The notes: generated from the sequence alone by a model not told the origin. Positions 1-6,146 are shown, numbered from the stretch's first letter. The stretch: DNA of 6,297 bases from SAR202 cluster bacterium (GCA_030754315.1 JASMAO010000184.1:1-6297); one strand, 5' to 3'. A program made the numbers and translations.

Positions 1-237
1 GCTAGGACCTACTTCTCCAGAAGCAAAAAACTGATACCATTATTAACACCGCGTTCAAGGGCCTGCTTTTGGGTTCTGCATGCACTCTATAGTCGTATCC
101 TTGACCGCATCGAACGTGCTGAATTCGATGTGTTCTCGGTACAGATCAAACTCAGTCGAATGGAAAAAATCATTTTGATGGTCAATTTATGGGTAGCGAG
201 TCTCCTACCAACAGGCCTGCTTCAGAGAAGAAAGTAG
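1..237 (+). CDS. hpnD: Squalene/phytoene synthase family protein, probably presqualene diphosphate synthase HpnD (5' truncated)
   Basis: Frame 1 is open from the window edge to a TAG stop and gives the last 78 residues of a protein whose start lies outside. The pattern is that of the C-terminal helices of the trans-isoprenyl diphosphate synthase family (HpnD, CrtB): ARTYFSRS, then LIPLLTPRSRAC, then a tyrosine helix reading LYSRILDRIE, then FDVFS and a final lysine-containing helix. The catalytic DxxxD motifs would lie upstream and cannot be seen. HpnD condenses two farnesyl diphosphates to presqualene diphosphate and converts that to hydroxysqualene at the membrane. HpnD is preferred over phytoene synthase because the next gene is a clear HpnE, but the fragment alone does not exclude CrtB. 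HpnC is less likely: its C-terminus usually carries a different gG-avL-type helix. The end overlaps hpnE by 49 bp, so the two are co-transcribed. Confidence 0.82.
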   Translation, partial: ARTYFSRSKKLIPLLTPRSRACFWVLHALYSRILDRIERAEFDVFSVQIKLSRMEKIILMVNLWVASLLPTGLLQRRK

Positions 238-1574
238 TCGTCCTCGGAGGAGGATTGGCCGGTTTGTCAGCTGCAAGACGGCTGCTGCAGTTAGGATTTG
301 GCGTAACACTCGTAGAAAAGAGAGCTTTCTTGGGCGGTAGGGCCTTCTCTTTTCGGGATCGAGAATCAGGCATTGAGATTGACAATGGTCAGCACGTGTT
401 TCTCGCGTGCAACACTCACTACATTGACTATCTCCGAGATATAAACGTCATCGACAAGACGTACATCCAAGACAGATTCCGAGTTCAAATTATACGGGAC
501 GGAGTAAGTGGCGAATTATCGAGCTCCCCATGGCTCGGACCAATGCATCTGCTCCCCTCATTCTTTAAATATCCCCATCTCAGTCTGTTTGAAAAGCTGA
601 GAGCCCTGTATGGACTAATGTCAATGAAACTCACCAATCACGGGAAGATTTCTGCTGATATTGATCATGAAACTGCGTACGAATGGCTTAAGAGGCACGG
701 TCAGAACGACAGAACCATTGAGAATATTTGGAACTTATTTATTCTTCCAGCGTTGAACGACAACGTACGCTCCGTCAGTGCGGGAGAAATGATAAGGGTA
801 TTCCAAGAAGCACTGCTCAAAAACCCATCGGACTCAAGGATAGGTGTTGCTAAAATCGGCCTCACGTCCCTCAATGGGGAACCAGCGCAAGCATACATTG
901 AGGCTCACGGTGGGAATCTCAGCCTGGGCACCGGTGTCAAATCTATATGCGTAAAGGATAGCCGGGTTCAGCACGTGGAGATGCAAGATGGGAGTAAGAT
1001 CGCCTCGGATGTATTCATTAGCGCACTACCTTTCGAAGTGATGCTTGAAGTTTTACCCGAAACCATCGTTAATCAAAAATTTTTTAGTAGGTTGCACTTT
1101 ATTGAAACAGCACCCATAGTCGGCTTAAACCTTTGGTACAACAAGCCAATCATGGATCAGGCATTCGTCGCATTCCTCAACTCATCCGTTCAGTGGGTAT
1201 TCAACAAAAGCCTAATACAAGGCAGCGGTGTAGGCACCGGTCAACATGTGTACATCTCGTTAAGCGCAGCTTGGGAACATGTCAACGATTCGAAGGAAAA
1301 ATTACGTGGAAATTTCACCGAGGAGATGGCCCGACTTTTCCCGGCAGCCCGTCATGCAAAAGTCACACGGTTCCTCGCCGTAAAGGAGCGTCAGGCCACA
1401 TTCCGATCCCTTCCTGGTACGTACCAACACAGGCCTAACCAGATCACCCCTATTTCCAACCTTTTCCAGGCTGGGGACTGGACCCAAACGGGATTGCCAT
1501 CGACCATGGAGAGTGCGGTGCTAAGCGGTGTACTTGCAGCAGAAGCACTCGCAAAAAATCACGCTCATCGTTAA
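189..1574 (+). CDS. hpnE: Hydroxysqualene dehydroxylase HpnE (FAD-dependent)
   Basis: This 461-residue flavoprotein belongs to the phytoene desaturase/amine oxidase superfamily. HpnE removes the hydroxyl group of hydroxysqualene with reduced FAD to yield squalene, the third step of the HpnC/D/E route to hopanoids. The N-terminal Rossmann dinucleotide motif is at residues 16-33 (VVVLGGGLAGLSAARRLL), and Glu43 in VTLVEK is the usual ribose-binding acid. LGGRAFSF (48-55) and DNGQHVFL (65-72) follow the HpnE pattern. The C-terminal FAD motif is AGDWTQTGLPSTMESAVLSG (428-447). The GDW..TGLP.T.E form distinguishes HpnE from plant-type phytoene desaturase. Length is close to the family norm. The ATG at 189 is the only ATG/GTG/TTG codon between the in-frame TGA at 120 and the Rossmann motif. 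No good Shine-Dalgarno sequence precedes it, so translation is probably coupled to the overlapping upstream gene. Confidence 0.93.
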   Translation: MGSESPTNRPASEKKVVVLGGGLAGLSAARRLLQLGFGVTLVEKRAFLGGRAFSFRDRESGIEIDNGQHVFLACNTHYIDYLRDINVIDKTYIQDRFRVQIIRDGVSGELSSSPWLGPMHLLPSFFKYPHLSLFEKLRALYGLMSMKLTNHGKISADIDHETAYEWLKRHGQNDRTIENIWNLFILPALNDNVRSVSAGEMIRVFQEALLKNPSDSRIGVAKIGLTSLNGEPAQAYIEAHGGNLSLGTGVKSICVKDSRVQHVEMQDGSKIASDVFISALPFEVMLEVLPETIVNQKFFSRLHFIETAPIVGLNLWYNKPIMDQAFVAFLNSSVQWVFNKSLIQGSGVGTGQHVYISLSAAWEHVNDSKEKLRGNFTEEMARLFPAARHAKVTRFLAVKERQATFRSLPGTYQHRPNQITPISNLFQAGDWTQTGLPSTMESAVLSGVLAAEALAKNHAHR

Positions 1575-1668
1575 TCCCCATCGCATTTTCTGACCAAACA
1601 GCGCGAGGATGCAAGGGCATAATTTTTATCTCCTCTACCATAACGCTAACATTTATATTTCACACATG

Positions 1669-1697
1669 TTGACCTACAAGCATAGGATATTTACAAT
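1669..1697 (+). promoter_or_regulatory. Sigma70-type promoter for the suf operon
   Basis: TTGACC (1669-1674, 5 of 6 to the -35 consensus) lies exactly 17 bp before TACAAT (1692-1697, 5 of 6 to the -10 consensus). The upstream flank 1621-1660 is AT-rich and could act as an UP-like element. Transcription would start near 1704, giving a leader of about 45 nt before the sufB start codon. The -10 box overlaps the left edge of the dyad at 1695-1728, as expected for a repressible promoter. Assignment rests on consensus and position only. Confidence 0.65.
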
Positions 1698-1728
1698 TAA
1701 TCTTGACAAATTCGATCAAGAATTAATT
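1695..1728. promoter_or_regulatory. Dyad operator, IscR type-1-like (candidate Rrf2 regulator site)
   Basis: AATTAATCTTGA (1695-1706) and TCAAGA plus TTAATT (1716-1721 and 1723-1728) form an inverted repeat with a 9-bp centre and one unpaired A at 1722. The core CTTGA-N9-TCAAG (1702-1720) fits the E. coli IscR type-1 pattern as I recall it, SYYGA-N9-TCRRS, including the exact spacer length. The centre CAAATTCGA agrees at 6 of 9 positions with CTRWWWYAG. The outer ATA/TAT bases agree only in part. The site covers the end of the -10 box and the predicted start of transcription, so a bound protein would repress. A regulator of the IscR family is encoded at 6162. Binding is inferred. Confidence 0.6.
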
Positions 1729-1735
1729 TCCCGAA

Positions 1736-1742
1736 GAAAGGG
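1736..1742 (+). promoter_or_regulatory. Ribosome binding site supporting the TTG start of sufB
   Basis: GAAAGGG ends 5 nt before the TTG at 1748. This purine run is the only good Shine-Dalgarno candidate near the sufB start. It supports a TTG start rather than the in-frame ATG at residue 30, which would cut off the conserved N-terminal YKYGF segment. Confidence 0.6.
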
Positions 1743-1747
1743 TCGTT

Positions 1748-3208
1748 TTGGTAGAACGTAGAGTAATCTCACGAACCACCACTAATCTTGAATCCGATTA
1801 CAAGTACGGTTTTTACACCGACATCGATGCAGATATGGCTCCAAAGGGGCTCAATGAGAACATCGTCAAATTCATTTCAAAGAAAAAAAACGAGCCTGAG
1901 TGGATGTTGGAATGGAGACTCAAAGCCTACCGGCACTGGGTAAAACAAGGCGATCAAGAGCCTCGCTGGGCAAATGTAGACTTTCCTCACATTGATTATC
2001 AAGATATCCACTACTATGCAGCCCCTAAATCTAAAGGGGATGCGCCAAAGAGCCTCGAAGAGGTTGATCCAGATCTTGTGGAAGCATTCAACAAACTCGG
2101 CATCCCCCTAGAAGAACAAAAAAAAATGACAGGAGTTGCAGTCGATGCCGTCTTCGATAGTGTTTCCGTGGCCACTACCTACCAGAAAAAGTTAGAGGAC
2201 GCTGGAATCATATTTTGTTCGATGAGCGAGGCAGTTTTAAAGCATCCGAGTTTGATGAGAAAGTACCTAGGATCGGTGGTACCCTACAGTGATAACTTTT
2301 TCGCCACCTTAAATTCAGCCGTATTCAGTGACGGCTCTTTTGTGTACATTCCTCCCAACACACGCTGCCCCATCGAACTCATGACCTACTTCCGTATTAA
2401 CGCAGAGGATACGGGACAATTCGAGCGCACATTAATTGTGGCAGACGAAGGATCATACGTAAGTTATCTTGAAGGCTGTACAGCACCAATGCGTAAGTCA
2501 AGCCAACTCCACGCTGCAGTAGTAGAACTCGTTGCTTTAGACAACGCTGAGATCAAATATTCGACTCTTCAAAATTGGTATCCAGGTGACAAAGAGGGGA
2601 AAGGTGGGGTTTACAACTTCGTCACTAAACGGGCAAAAGCTCTAGGCATTAATTCCAAGATATCTTGGACACAAGTAGAAACCGGATCAGCGATTACGTG
2701 GAAATACCCTAGTGTCATACTTCAAGGAGACAACTCTACAGGTGAGTTTTATTCAGTCGCCTTAGTCAATAATCGCCAACAAGCAGATACGGGCACTAAG
2801 ATGACTCATATCGGGAAAAATACAAAGAGTACTGTAGTTGCCAAAGGCATATCTGCAGGACACGGAAACAACACCTACCGGGGTGCAATTAGCATACTGC
2901 CATCCGCAGATAACGCCACTAATTTCACCCAATGCGATTCTCTGCTTATTGGCGACCAATGTGGTGCCCACACAGTCCCGTATATCGAGGTGCGAAACTC
3001 TACGGCACGCATGGAACATGAGGCGTCCACCTCAAAAGTTAGTGACGACCAACTCTTCTACGCGATGCAGCGAGGTATATCGGAAGAAGAGGCTCACTAC
3101 ATGATCATCAATGGCTTCTGCCGAGGTATCTTCAAAGAACTGCCATTCGAATTTGCAATGGAAGCAGGTCAACTAATGCGAGTCAGTCTAGAAGGTGCCG
3201 TCGGCTAG
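1748..3208 (+). CDS. sufB: Fe-S cluster assembly scaffold protein SufB
   Basis: This 486-residue protein is the scaffold subunit on which the SufBC2D complex builds Fe-S clusters in the cytoplasm. The N-terminal family block YKYGFYTDID (18-27), APKGLNENIV (31-40) and NEPEWMLEWRLKAY (48-61) is intact. The right-handed beta-helix core follows. The C-terminal SufC-binding region includes RMEHEASTSK (421-430) and QRGISEEEA (441-449). Residues shown to matter in E. coli SufB have counterparts here: Cys244 in LEGCTAP (E. coli Cys254, sulfur entry), Cys396 in TQCDSLL (Cys405, cluster site) and Glu425 (Glu434). The CxxCxxxC motif of some SufB proteins is absent and is reported non-essential in E. coli. 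Length is nine residues below the E. coli protein. The start is TTG with a Shine-Dalgarno sequence 5 nt upstream. It is the first gene of the suf operon, with its own promoter and a dyad operator. Confidence 0.97.
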   Translation: MVERRVISRTTTNLESDYKYGFYTDIDADMAPKGLNENIVKFISKKKNEPEWMLEWRLKAYRHWVKQGDQEPRWANVDFPHIDYQDIHYYAAPKSKGDAPKSLEEVDPDLVEAFNKLGIPLEEQKKMTGVAVDAVFDSVSVATTYQKKLEDAGIIFCSMSEAVLKHPSLMRKYLGSVVPYSDNFFATLNSAVFSDGSFVYIPPNTRCPIELMTYFRINAEDTGQFERTLIVADEGSYVSYLEGCTAPMRKSSQLHAAVVELVALDNAEIKYSTLQNWYPGDKEGKGGVYNFVTKRAKALGINSKISWTQVETGSAITWKYPSVILQGDNSTGEFYSVALVNNRQQADTGTKMTHIGKNTKSTVVAKGISAGHGNNTYRGAISILPSADNATNFTQCDSLLIGDQCGAHTVPYIEVRNSTARMEHEASTSKVSDDQLFYAMQRGISEEEAHYMIINGFCRGIFKELPFEFAMEAGQLMRVSLEGAVG

Positions 3209-3271
3209 TCCAAGTCATTCTTCAACAAAGGCAAAGTCTCGAATCCTGCTCCAAATAGCACTAAGCCAAGG

Positions 3272-3290
3272 TGAATCATCCCCCGATTCA
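3272..3290 (+). promoter_or_regulatory. Stem-loop in the sufB-sufC gap, next to the sufC ribosome binding site
   Basis: TGAATC (3272-3277) and GATTCA (3285-3290) are perfect 6-bp arms around a 7-nt C-rich loop. The last base of the right arm is the first A of AGGAGA (3290-3295), the only Shine-Dalgarno candidate for sufC, which sits 12 nt before the ATG. The hairpin could affect sufC translation or mRNA processing. No U-run follows, so it is not an intrinsic terminator. A 6-bp stem can arise by chance. Confidence 0.35.
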
Positions 3291-3307
3291 GGAGAAATTA
3301 TCCAAAA

Positions 3308-4060
3308 ATGTTAGAAATTCGCAACCTGCAAGTTTCAATATCAACAACTGAAATCCTGAAAGGCATCAATCTTAATGTCCAAAAAGGAGAAGTACATGCC
3401 GTCATGGGACCCAATGGCAGTGGTAAGAGCACACTTGCTAACGTACTAGCCGGTAGGCCGGAATATGAGGTCACTCATGGCGCAGCCCTTTTCGAAGGAC
3501 AAGACTTGTTAGGTATGACTCCAGATGAAAGAGCCAGAAGAGGCATTTTCCTTGCTTTTCAGTACCCAGTCGAACTGCCCGGTGTTAGAAATAGGCAATT
3601 TTTGAAAGCCGCCTTAGACTCCGTTAGAGAGCACAGGGGTGAGGATGAACTCAGTGTTAGGGATTTTAATAAAATCTTTGACGAAGCCGTACAGTCCCTC
3701 GAAATAGATCCAGAACTTATAAAACGATCAGTTAACGAAGGCTTTTCCGGGGGTGAGAAAAAGCGAAGTGAAATGCTTCAGTTGTCGCTATTGAATCCGA
3801 AACTGGCACTACTCGACGAAACCGATTCTGGACTGGACATCGACGCGCTCAAAACAATATCCAAGGGGATCAACCGACACCGAAATAAACATAACGCCAT
3901 TCTCCTCATTACTCACTATCAACGCATACTCAACTATATTACTCCCAACCAAGTCCATGTCCTCATAGACGGAAGCATCGCCATGTCAGGCGGCGAAGAA
4001 TTGGCCAAAGAACTCGAAGCTAAAGGCTACGATTGGGTAAAAGAAGACATACGGTCCTAA
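3308..4060 (+). CDS. sufC: Fe-S cluster assembly ATPase SufC
   Basis: SufC is a soluble ABC-type ATPase. Two copies bind SufB and SufD, and ATP hydrolysis drives the conformational change needed for cluster assembly. All ABC motifs are present in this 250-residue protein: Walker A GPNGSGKST (34-42), Q-loop Gln85 in the SufC-type FQYPVELPGV (84-93), signature FSGGEKKR (146-153), Walker B LALLDE (166-171), D-loop SGLD (174-177) and the H-loop His203 in ITHYQRIL. The ETDSGLD run after Walker B is typical of SufC and separates it from transporter ATPases. There are no membrane segments. Length is normal. The family's usual KKRNEMLQ is KKRSEMLQ here, a mild change. It lies 99 bp after sufB and 81 bp before sufD. 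The ATG start is preceded by AGGAGA at a rather long 12-nt spacing. Confidence 0.97.
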   Translation: MLEIRNLQVSISTTEILKGINLNVQKGEVHAVMGPNGSGKSTLANVLAGRPEYEVTHGAALFEGQDLLGMTPDERARRGIFLAFQYPVELPGVRNRQFLKAALDSVREHRGEDELSVRDFNKIFDEAVQSLEIDPELIKRSVNEGFSGGEKKRSEMLQLSLLNPKLALLDETDSGLDIDALKTISKGINRHRNKHNAILLITHYQRILNYITPNQVHVLIDGSIAMSGGEELAKELEAKGYDWVKEDIRS

Positions 4061-4071
4061 CTTAGTTGTCA

Positions 4072-4103
4072 GTCACATTGCAAATTTGAAAGATGATTGT
4101 GAC
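4072..4103. repeat. Inverted repeat in the sufC-sufD gap
   Basis: GTCACA (4072-4077) and TGTGAC (4098-4103) are perfect 6-bp arms 20 bp apart, with the self-complementary CAAATTTG (4081-4088) between them. It could be a weak mRNA hairpin or a protein site. The arms face the wrong way round for a CRP site. Evidence for function is slight. Confidence 0.25.
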
Positions 4104-4141
4104 CAGTACTTAGAAAGAAGCGATCACCGACATCAGAGAGG

Positions 4142-5542
4142 ATGCCGAAACCTGCCGAACAAAAACAAATCCAACAATACCCGAATCTTAGGGAAATATA
4201 CATAGCATTGATACGCAATTATCCGAGCTACAAAAAATACCAATCCGACTACGAAACCTTCGTTTCCCAGATCAACAGAAGTGATCCGAAGTGGCTACGT
4301 GACACCCGCAGTCGTGCAGCAACACGGTTCCAAGAACTTGGGTTCCCAACAGCAAACCACGGGAATGAAAGATGGAAATATACCAGCGTGGCTCCCATCG
4401 CCCACTCTATCTTCAAATACAAACCATCCACCGATACCGATGAGATCAACCTAGACGACATCAGGCACAGTACACCCCACGACAAGGAATGGACCAAGCT
4501 AGTCTTCGCGGATGGTTGCTACCGGCAAGATCTCTCTCACATTCATCAAAATGGGACAACCATTGTTAGCTTATCATCGTGCCTTAAGGATCCAGAATCC
4601 CGCATACTAAAAACTCATTTAGCACGGTATGCCGATTTTGAAGGGGACGGTTTTACAGCATTAAACACTGCCTTCCTCACCGATGGAGCCTTCATATACG
4701 TCCCGGACGGTATTGAATCTACCCGACCCATCCATCTAGTTTTCTTGTCCACAGGCCAATCCCAACACACCGCCTCCTATCCTAGGGCTTTGATAATGAC
4801 TGGTAGAAATAGCAAGCTGACGATAATTGAAAGCTATGTCGGCCTAACAGATAATCCCGGTTTAACCAACACCGTAGTTGAAATTGCGGCTGGCGAAAAC
4901 TCGAAAATAGAACATTACCGTCTCCTTGCAGAAAGCGCCGAATCATTCCATATCGGTACTACCAGAGTGAACCTCAGTCGAGACTCTTTTTTCTCCTCTA
5001 TATCCATCTCCAGAGGAGCCAAATTGGCCAGAAATGATCTTAATGTAATACTGGGTGCTCCAGGCAGTGGGTGCACCATCAAAGGACTCTACATAACTTC
5101 CGATTCTCAACACATCGACAACCACATTGACATAGATCACGCAACGCCCCACACATCAAGTGATCAGTACTTCAAAGGCGTGCTGACAGACCAATCCAGG
5201 GCAGTATTCAGTGGTCGTGTCTTAATGAGAAAAAATGCACAGAAGTCTAACGCGAGTCAGAAGGACCTTAACTTGCTGCTTTCGGATAAAGCGCGCGTCA
5301 ATACCAAGCCTAGCATGGAAATTTACGCAGACGACGTGCAGGCCGTCCATGGTGCAACAGCAGGCGCAGTTGCGGAGGATGCCCTGATGTATATGCGAAG
5401 CCGTGGTATTGACAAGCACACAGCAATGTCCTTGCTCGTTAATGGATTCACCAGTGAAATTATTGACGAGATTAAACCAGCCTATCTACGCGGCTTTGTG
5501 GGGAAGATGTTCTCAGCAAAAGGAAATATCAACCACATATAA
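4142..5542 (+). CDS. sufD: Fe-S cluster assembly scaffold subunit SufD
   Basis: SufD is the SufB paralogue that pairs with SufB and SufC in the SufBC2D scaffold and helps with iron entry. The protein has 466 residues, somewhat longer than E. coli SufD, and much of the excess lies in a roughly 50-residue charged, helical-looking segment ahead of the conserved FQELGFPT (63-70) and ERWKYT (76-81). A beta-helix core follows. The C-terminal block is SSDQYFKGVL (339-348), the AVFSGRVLM strand (354-362), Asn and Gln repeats, then DDVQAVHGATAG (397-408). His403 matches E. coli SufD His360, which sits at the proposed cluster site. The neighbouring KCSH-type cysteine of many SufD proteins is replaced by Ala401. 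The ATG at 4142 is the only ATG/GTG/TTG start after the in-frame stop at 4100, but GAGAGG abuts it directly, so the ribosome binding site is unusual. Confidence 0.95.
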   Translation: MPKPAEQKQIQQYPNLREIYIALIRNYPSYKKYQSDYETFVSQINRSDPKWLRDTRSRAATRFQELGFPTANHGNERWKYTSVAPIAHSIFKYKPSTDTDEINLDDIRHSTPHDKEWTKLVFADGCYRQDLSHIHQNGTTIVSLSSCLKDPESRILKTHLARYADFEGDGFTALNTAFLTDGAFIYVPDGIESTRPIHLVFLSTGQSQHTASYPRALIMTGRNSKLTIIESYVGLTDNPGLTNTVVEIAAGENSKIEHYRLLAESAESFHIGTTRVNLSRDSFFSSISISRGAKLARNDLNVILGAPGSGCTIKGLYITSDSQHIDNHIDIDHATPHTSSDQYFKGVLTDQSRAVFSGRVLMRKNAQKSNASQKDLNLLLSDKARVNTKPSMEIYADDVQAVHGATAGAVAEDALMYMRSRGIDKHTAMSLLVNGFTSEIIDEIKPAYLRGFVGKMFSAKGNINHI

Positions 5543-5577
5543 CCACGGTTACAGAAAGCCAGCAAAACATACCAGAT

Positions 5578-5583
5578 GAGGAG
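5578..5583 (+). promoter_or_regulatory. Shine-Dalgarno-like GAGGAG set far from the sufU start
   Basis: GAGGAG is the only purine-rich match ahead of sufU, but it ends 20 nt before the ATG at 5604, well beyond the usual 5-10 nt. It overlaps the start of a reading frame of 11 codons plus stop (5576-5611) whose TGA overlaps the first codons of sufU. Its role in sufU initiation is uncertain. Confidence 0.3.
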
Positions 5584-5603
5584 CGATACAACTCAACCTA
5601 ATC

Positions 5604-6056
5604 ATGGATGATATCCAAGAACTCTACCACGACACAGTAATGGAGCATAATCGAAAGCCTCGAAACTTTCGACGCCTCCAGAAACCCAGCGCAACGGCTG
5701 ATGGGTTTAACCCACTATGTGGCGACCAAATCACGCTCGACCTTACCGTCCACGACAACGTAATCACCGAAGTTGGATTCGTAGGCGCTGGATGCGCCAT
5801 ATCAAGCGCCTCTGCATCATTAATGACCGAAGCCATTAACGGTAAACGAATCGAAGAAGCTCAGCAACTGTTTGAGGCATTCCGTGTAATGCTGACTCGT
5901 GGTGTAGATATTGATTACGACATCGATCTACTCGGCGACCTTGCAGCGCTCTCCGGTGTCACAGAATTCCCTGTGAGGATAAAATGCGCAACCCTGTGCT
6001 GGCATGCCCTCCACAGCGCCTTGAACAATACCGCTGGAACTGCTACGACAGAGTAA
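5604..6056 (+). CDS. sufU: SufU-type Fe-S cluster assembly sulfur-transfer protein
   Basis: This 150-residue member of the IscU/NifU N-terminal family is of the SufU branch. SufU binds zinc and accepts persulfide sulfur from the cysteine desulfurase SufS, passing it to SufB. The three metal-binding cysteines and the aspartate are present: Cys39 and Asp41 in NPLCGD, Cys64 in GAGCAISSASAS, and Cys128 in FPVRIKCATL. The roughly 20-residue insertion between the second and third cysteines (about 88-120, including LFEAF and DLAALSGV) is the mark of SufU as opposed to IscU. The LPPVK motif used by IscU for HscA binding is absent, as expected. Residue 132 is a cysteine in KCATLCWHAL, where relatives such as B. 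subtilis carry a serine. The ATG start matches the family N-terminus. It follows sufD by 61 bp with no sufS between them. Confidence 0.94.
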   Translation: MDDIQELYHDTVMEHNRKPRNFRRLQKPSATADGFNPLCGDQITLDLTVHDNVITEVGFVGAGCAISSASASLMTEAINGKRIEEAQQLFEAFRVMLTRGVDIDYDIDLLGDLAALSGVTEFPVRIKCATLCWHALHSALNNTAGTATTE

Positions 6057-6086
6057 TGAATATGTCCCAACCAGCAGAGTCCGAAA

Positions 6087-6116
6087 TTGTCAAAGTGAAT
6101 TTTTCTTTACCATGAT
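6087..6116 (+). promoter_or_regulatory. Possible promoter for the rrf2 gene
   Basis: TTGTCA (6087-6092, 5 of 6 to the -35 consensus) stands 18 bp before CATGAT (6111-6116, 4 of 6 to the -10 consensus). It would start transcription near 6123, inside the inverted repeat at 6088-6130, leaving a leader of about 39 nt. The -10 match is modest and co-transcription from the suf operon is an alternative, as I see no terminator after sufU. Confidence 0.3.
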
Positions 6117-6130
6117 ATGAGAATTTGACA
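6088..6130. promoter_or_regulatory. Interrupted inverted repeat upstream of rrf2
   Basis: TGTCAAA (6088-6094) and TTTGACA (6124-6130) are perfect 7-bp arms with 29 bp between them; arm centres are 36 bp apart. The arms bracket the possible -10 region of the regulator gene. The right arm shares TTGACA with the dyad before sufB (1703-1708). The spacing does not fit one IscR-type site, so this could be two half-sites, a looped pair or chance. Confidence 0.3.
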
Positions 6131-6146
6131 GCTACCACATTAGTAC

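Larger units (their letters stand above)
1575..1747 (+). other. Intergenic control region between hpnE and sufB
   Basis: This 173-bp AT-rich gap separates the isoprenoid genes from the suf genes. It contains an AT-rich stretch around 1621-1660, a promoter, an operator-like dyad and the sufB ribosome binding site, each listed separately. No convincing intrinsic terminator for hpnE is seen, so read-through into sufB is possible. No open frame of note lies in it on either strand. Confidence 0.75.

Noticed and set aside
189..1574. Phytoene desaturase (carotenoid) identity for the FAD enzyme.
   Set aside because: The C-terminal GDWTQTGLPSTMESAV pattern and the overlap with a synthase gene fit HpnE better than CrtI or plant-type desaturases.
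1609..1628. Possible intrinsic terminator after hpnE: ATGC-AAGG-GCAT followed by AATTTTTA.
   Set aside because: The stem is only 4 bp and the U-run is interrupted by AA. A longer fold with the C-run at 1575-1580 needs several bulges. Too weak to call.
1703..1708. TTGACA as a second -35 box before sufB.
   Set aside because: No acceptable -10 box lies 16-18 bp downstream, and it would put the start of transcription at or inside the sufB coding start. It is better explained as part of the dyad.
2762..3104. Open frames on both strands inside sufB, and similar ones inside hpnE, sufD and sufU.
   Set aside because: They lie wholly within well-supported genes, lack ribosome binding sites and recognisable motifs, and are out-of-frame shadows.
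4072..4103. CRP-type site from TGTGA and TCACA elements in the sufC-sufD gap.
   Set aside because: The elements are in reverse order (GTCACA first) and 20 bp apart, so they cannot form TGTGA-N6-TCACA.
5604..6056. IscU rather than SufU.
   Set aside because: The insertion between the second and third ligand cysteines and the lack of an LPPVK motif point to SufU, as does the sufBCD context.
6125..6130. TTGACA as the -35 box of the rrf2 gene.
   Set aside because: The -10 position would fall on the GGAGGGAGG ribosome binding site, which bears no resemblance to TATAAT.
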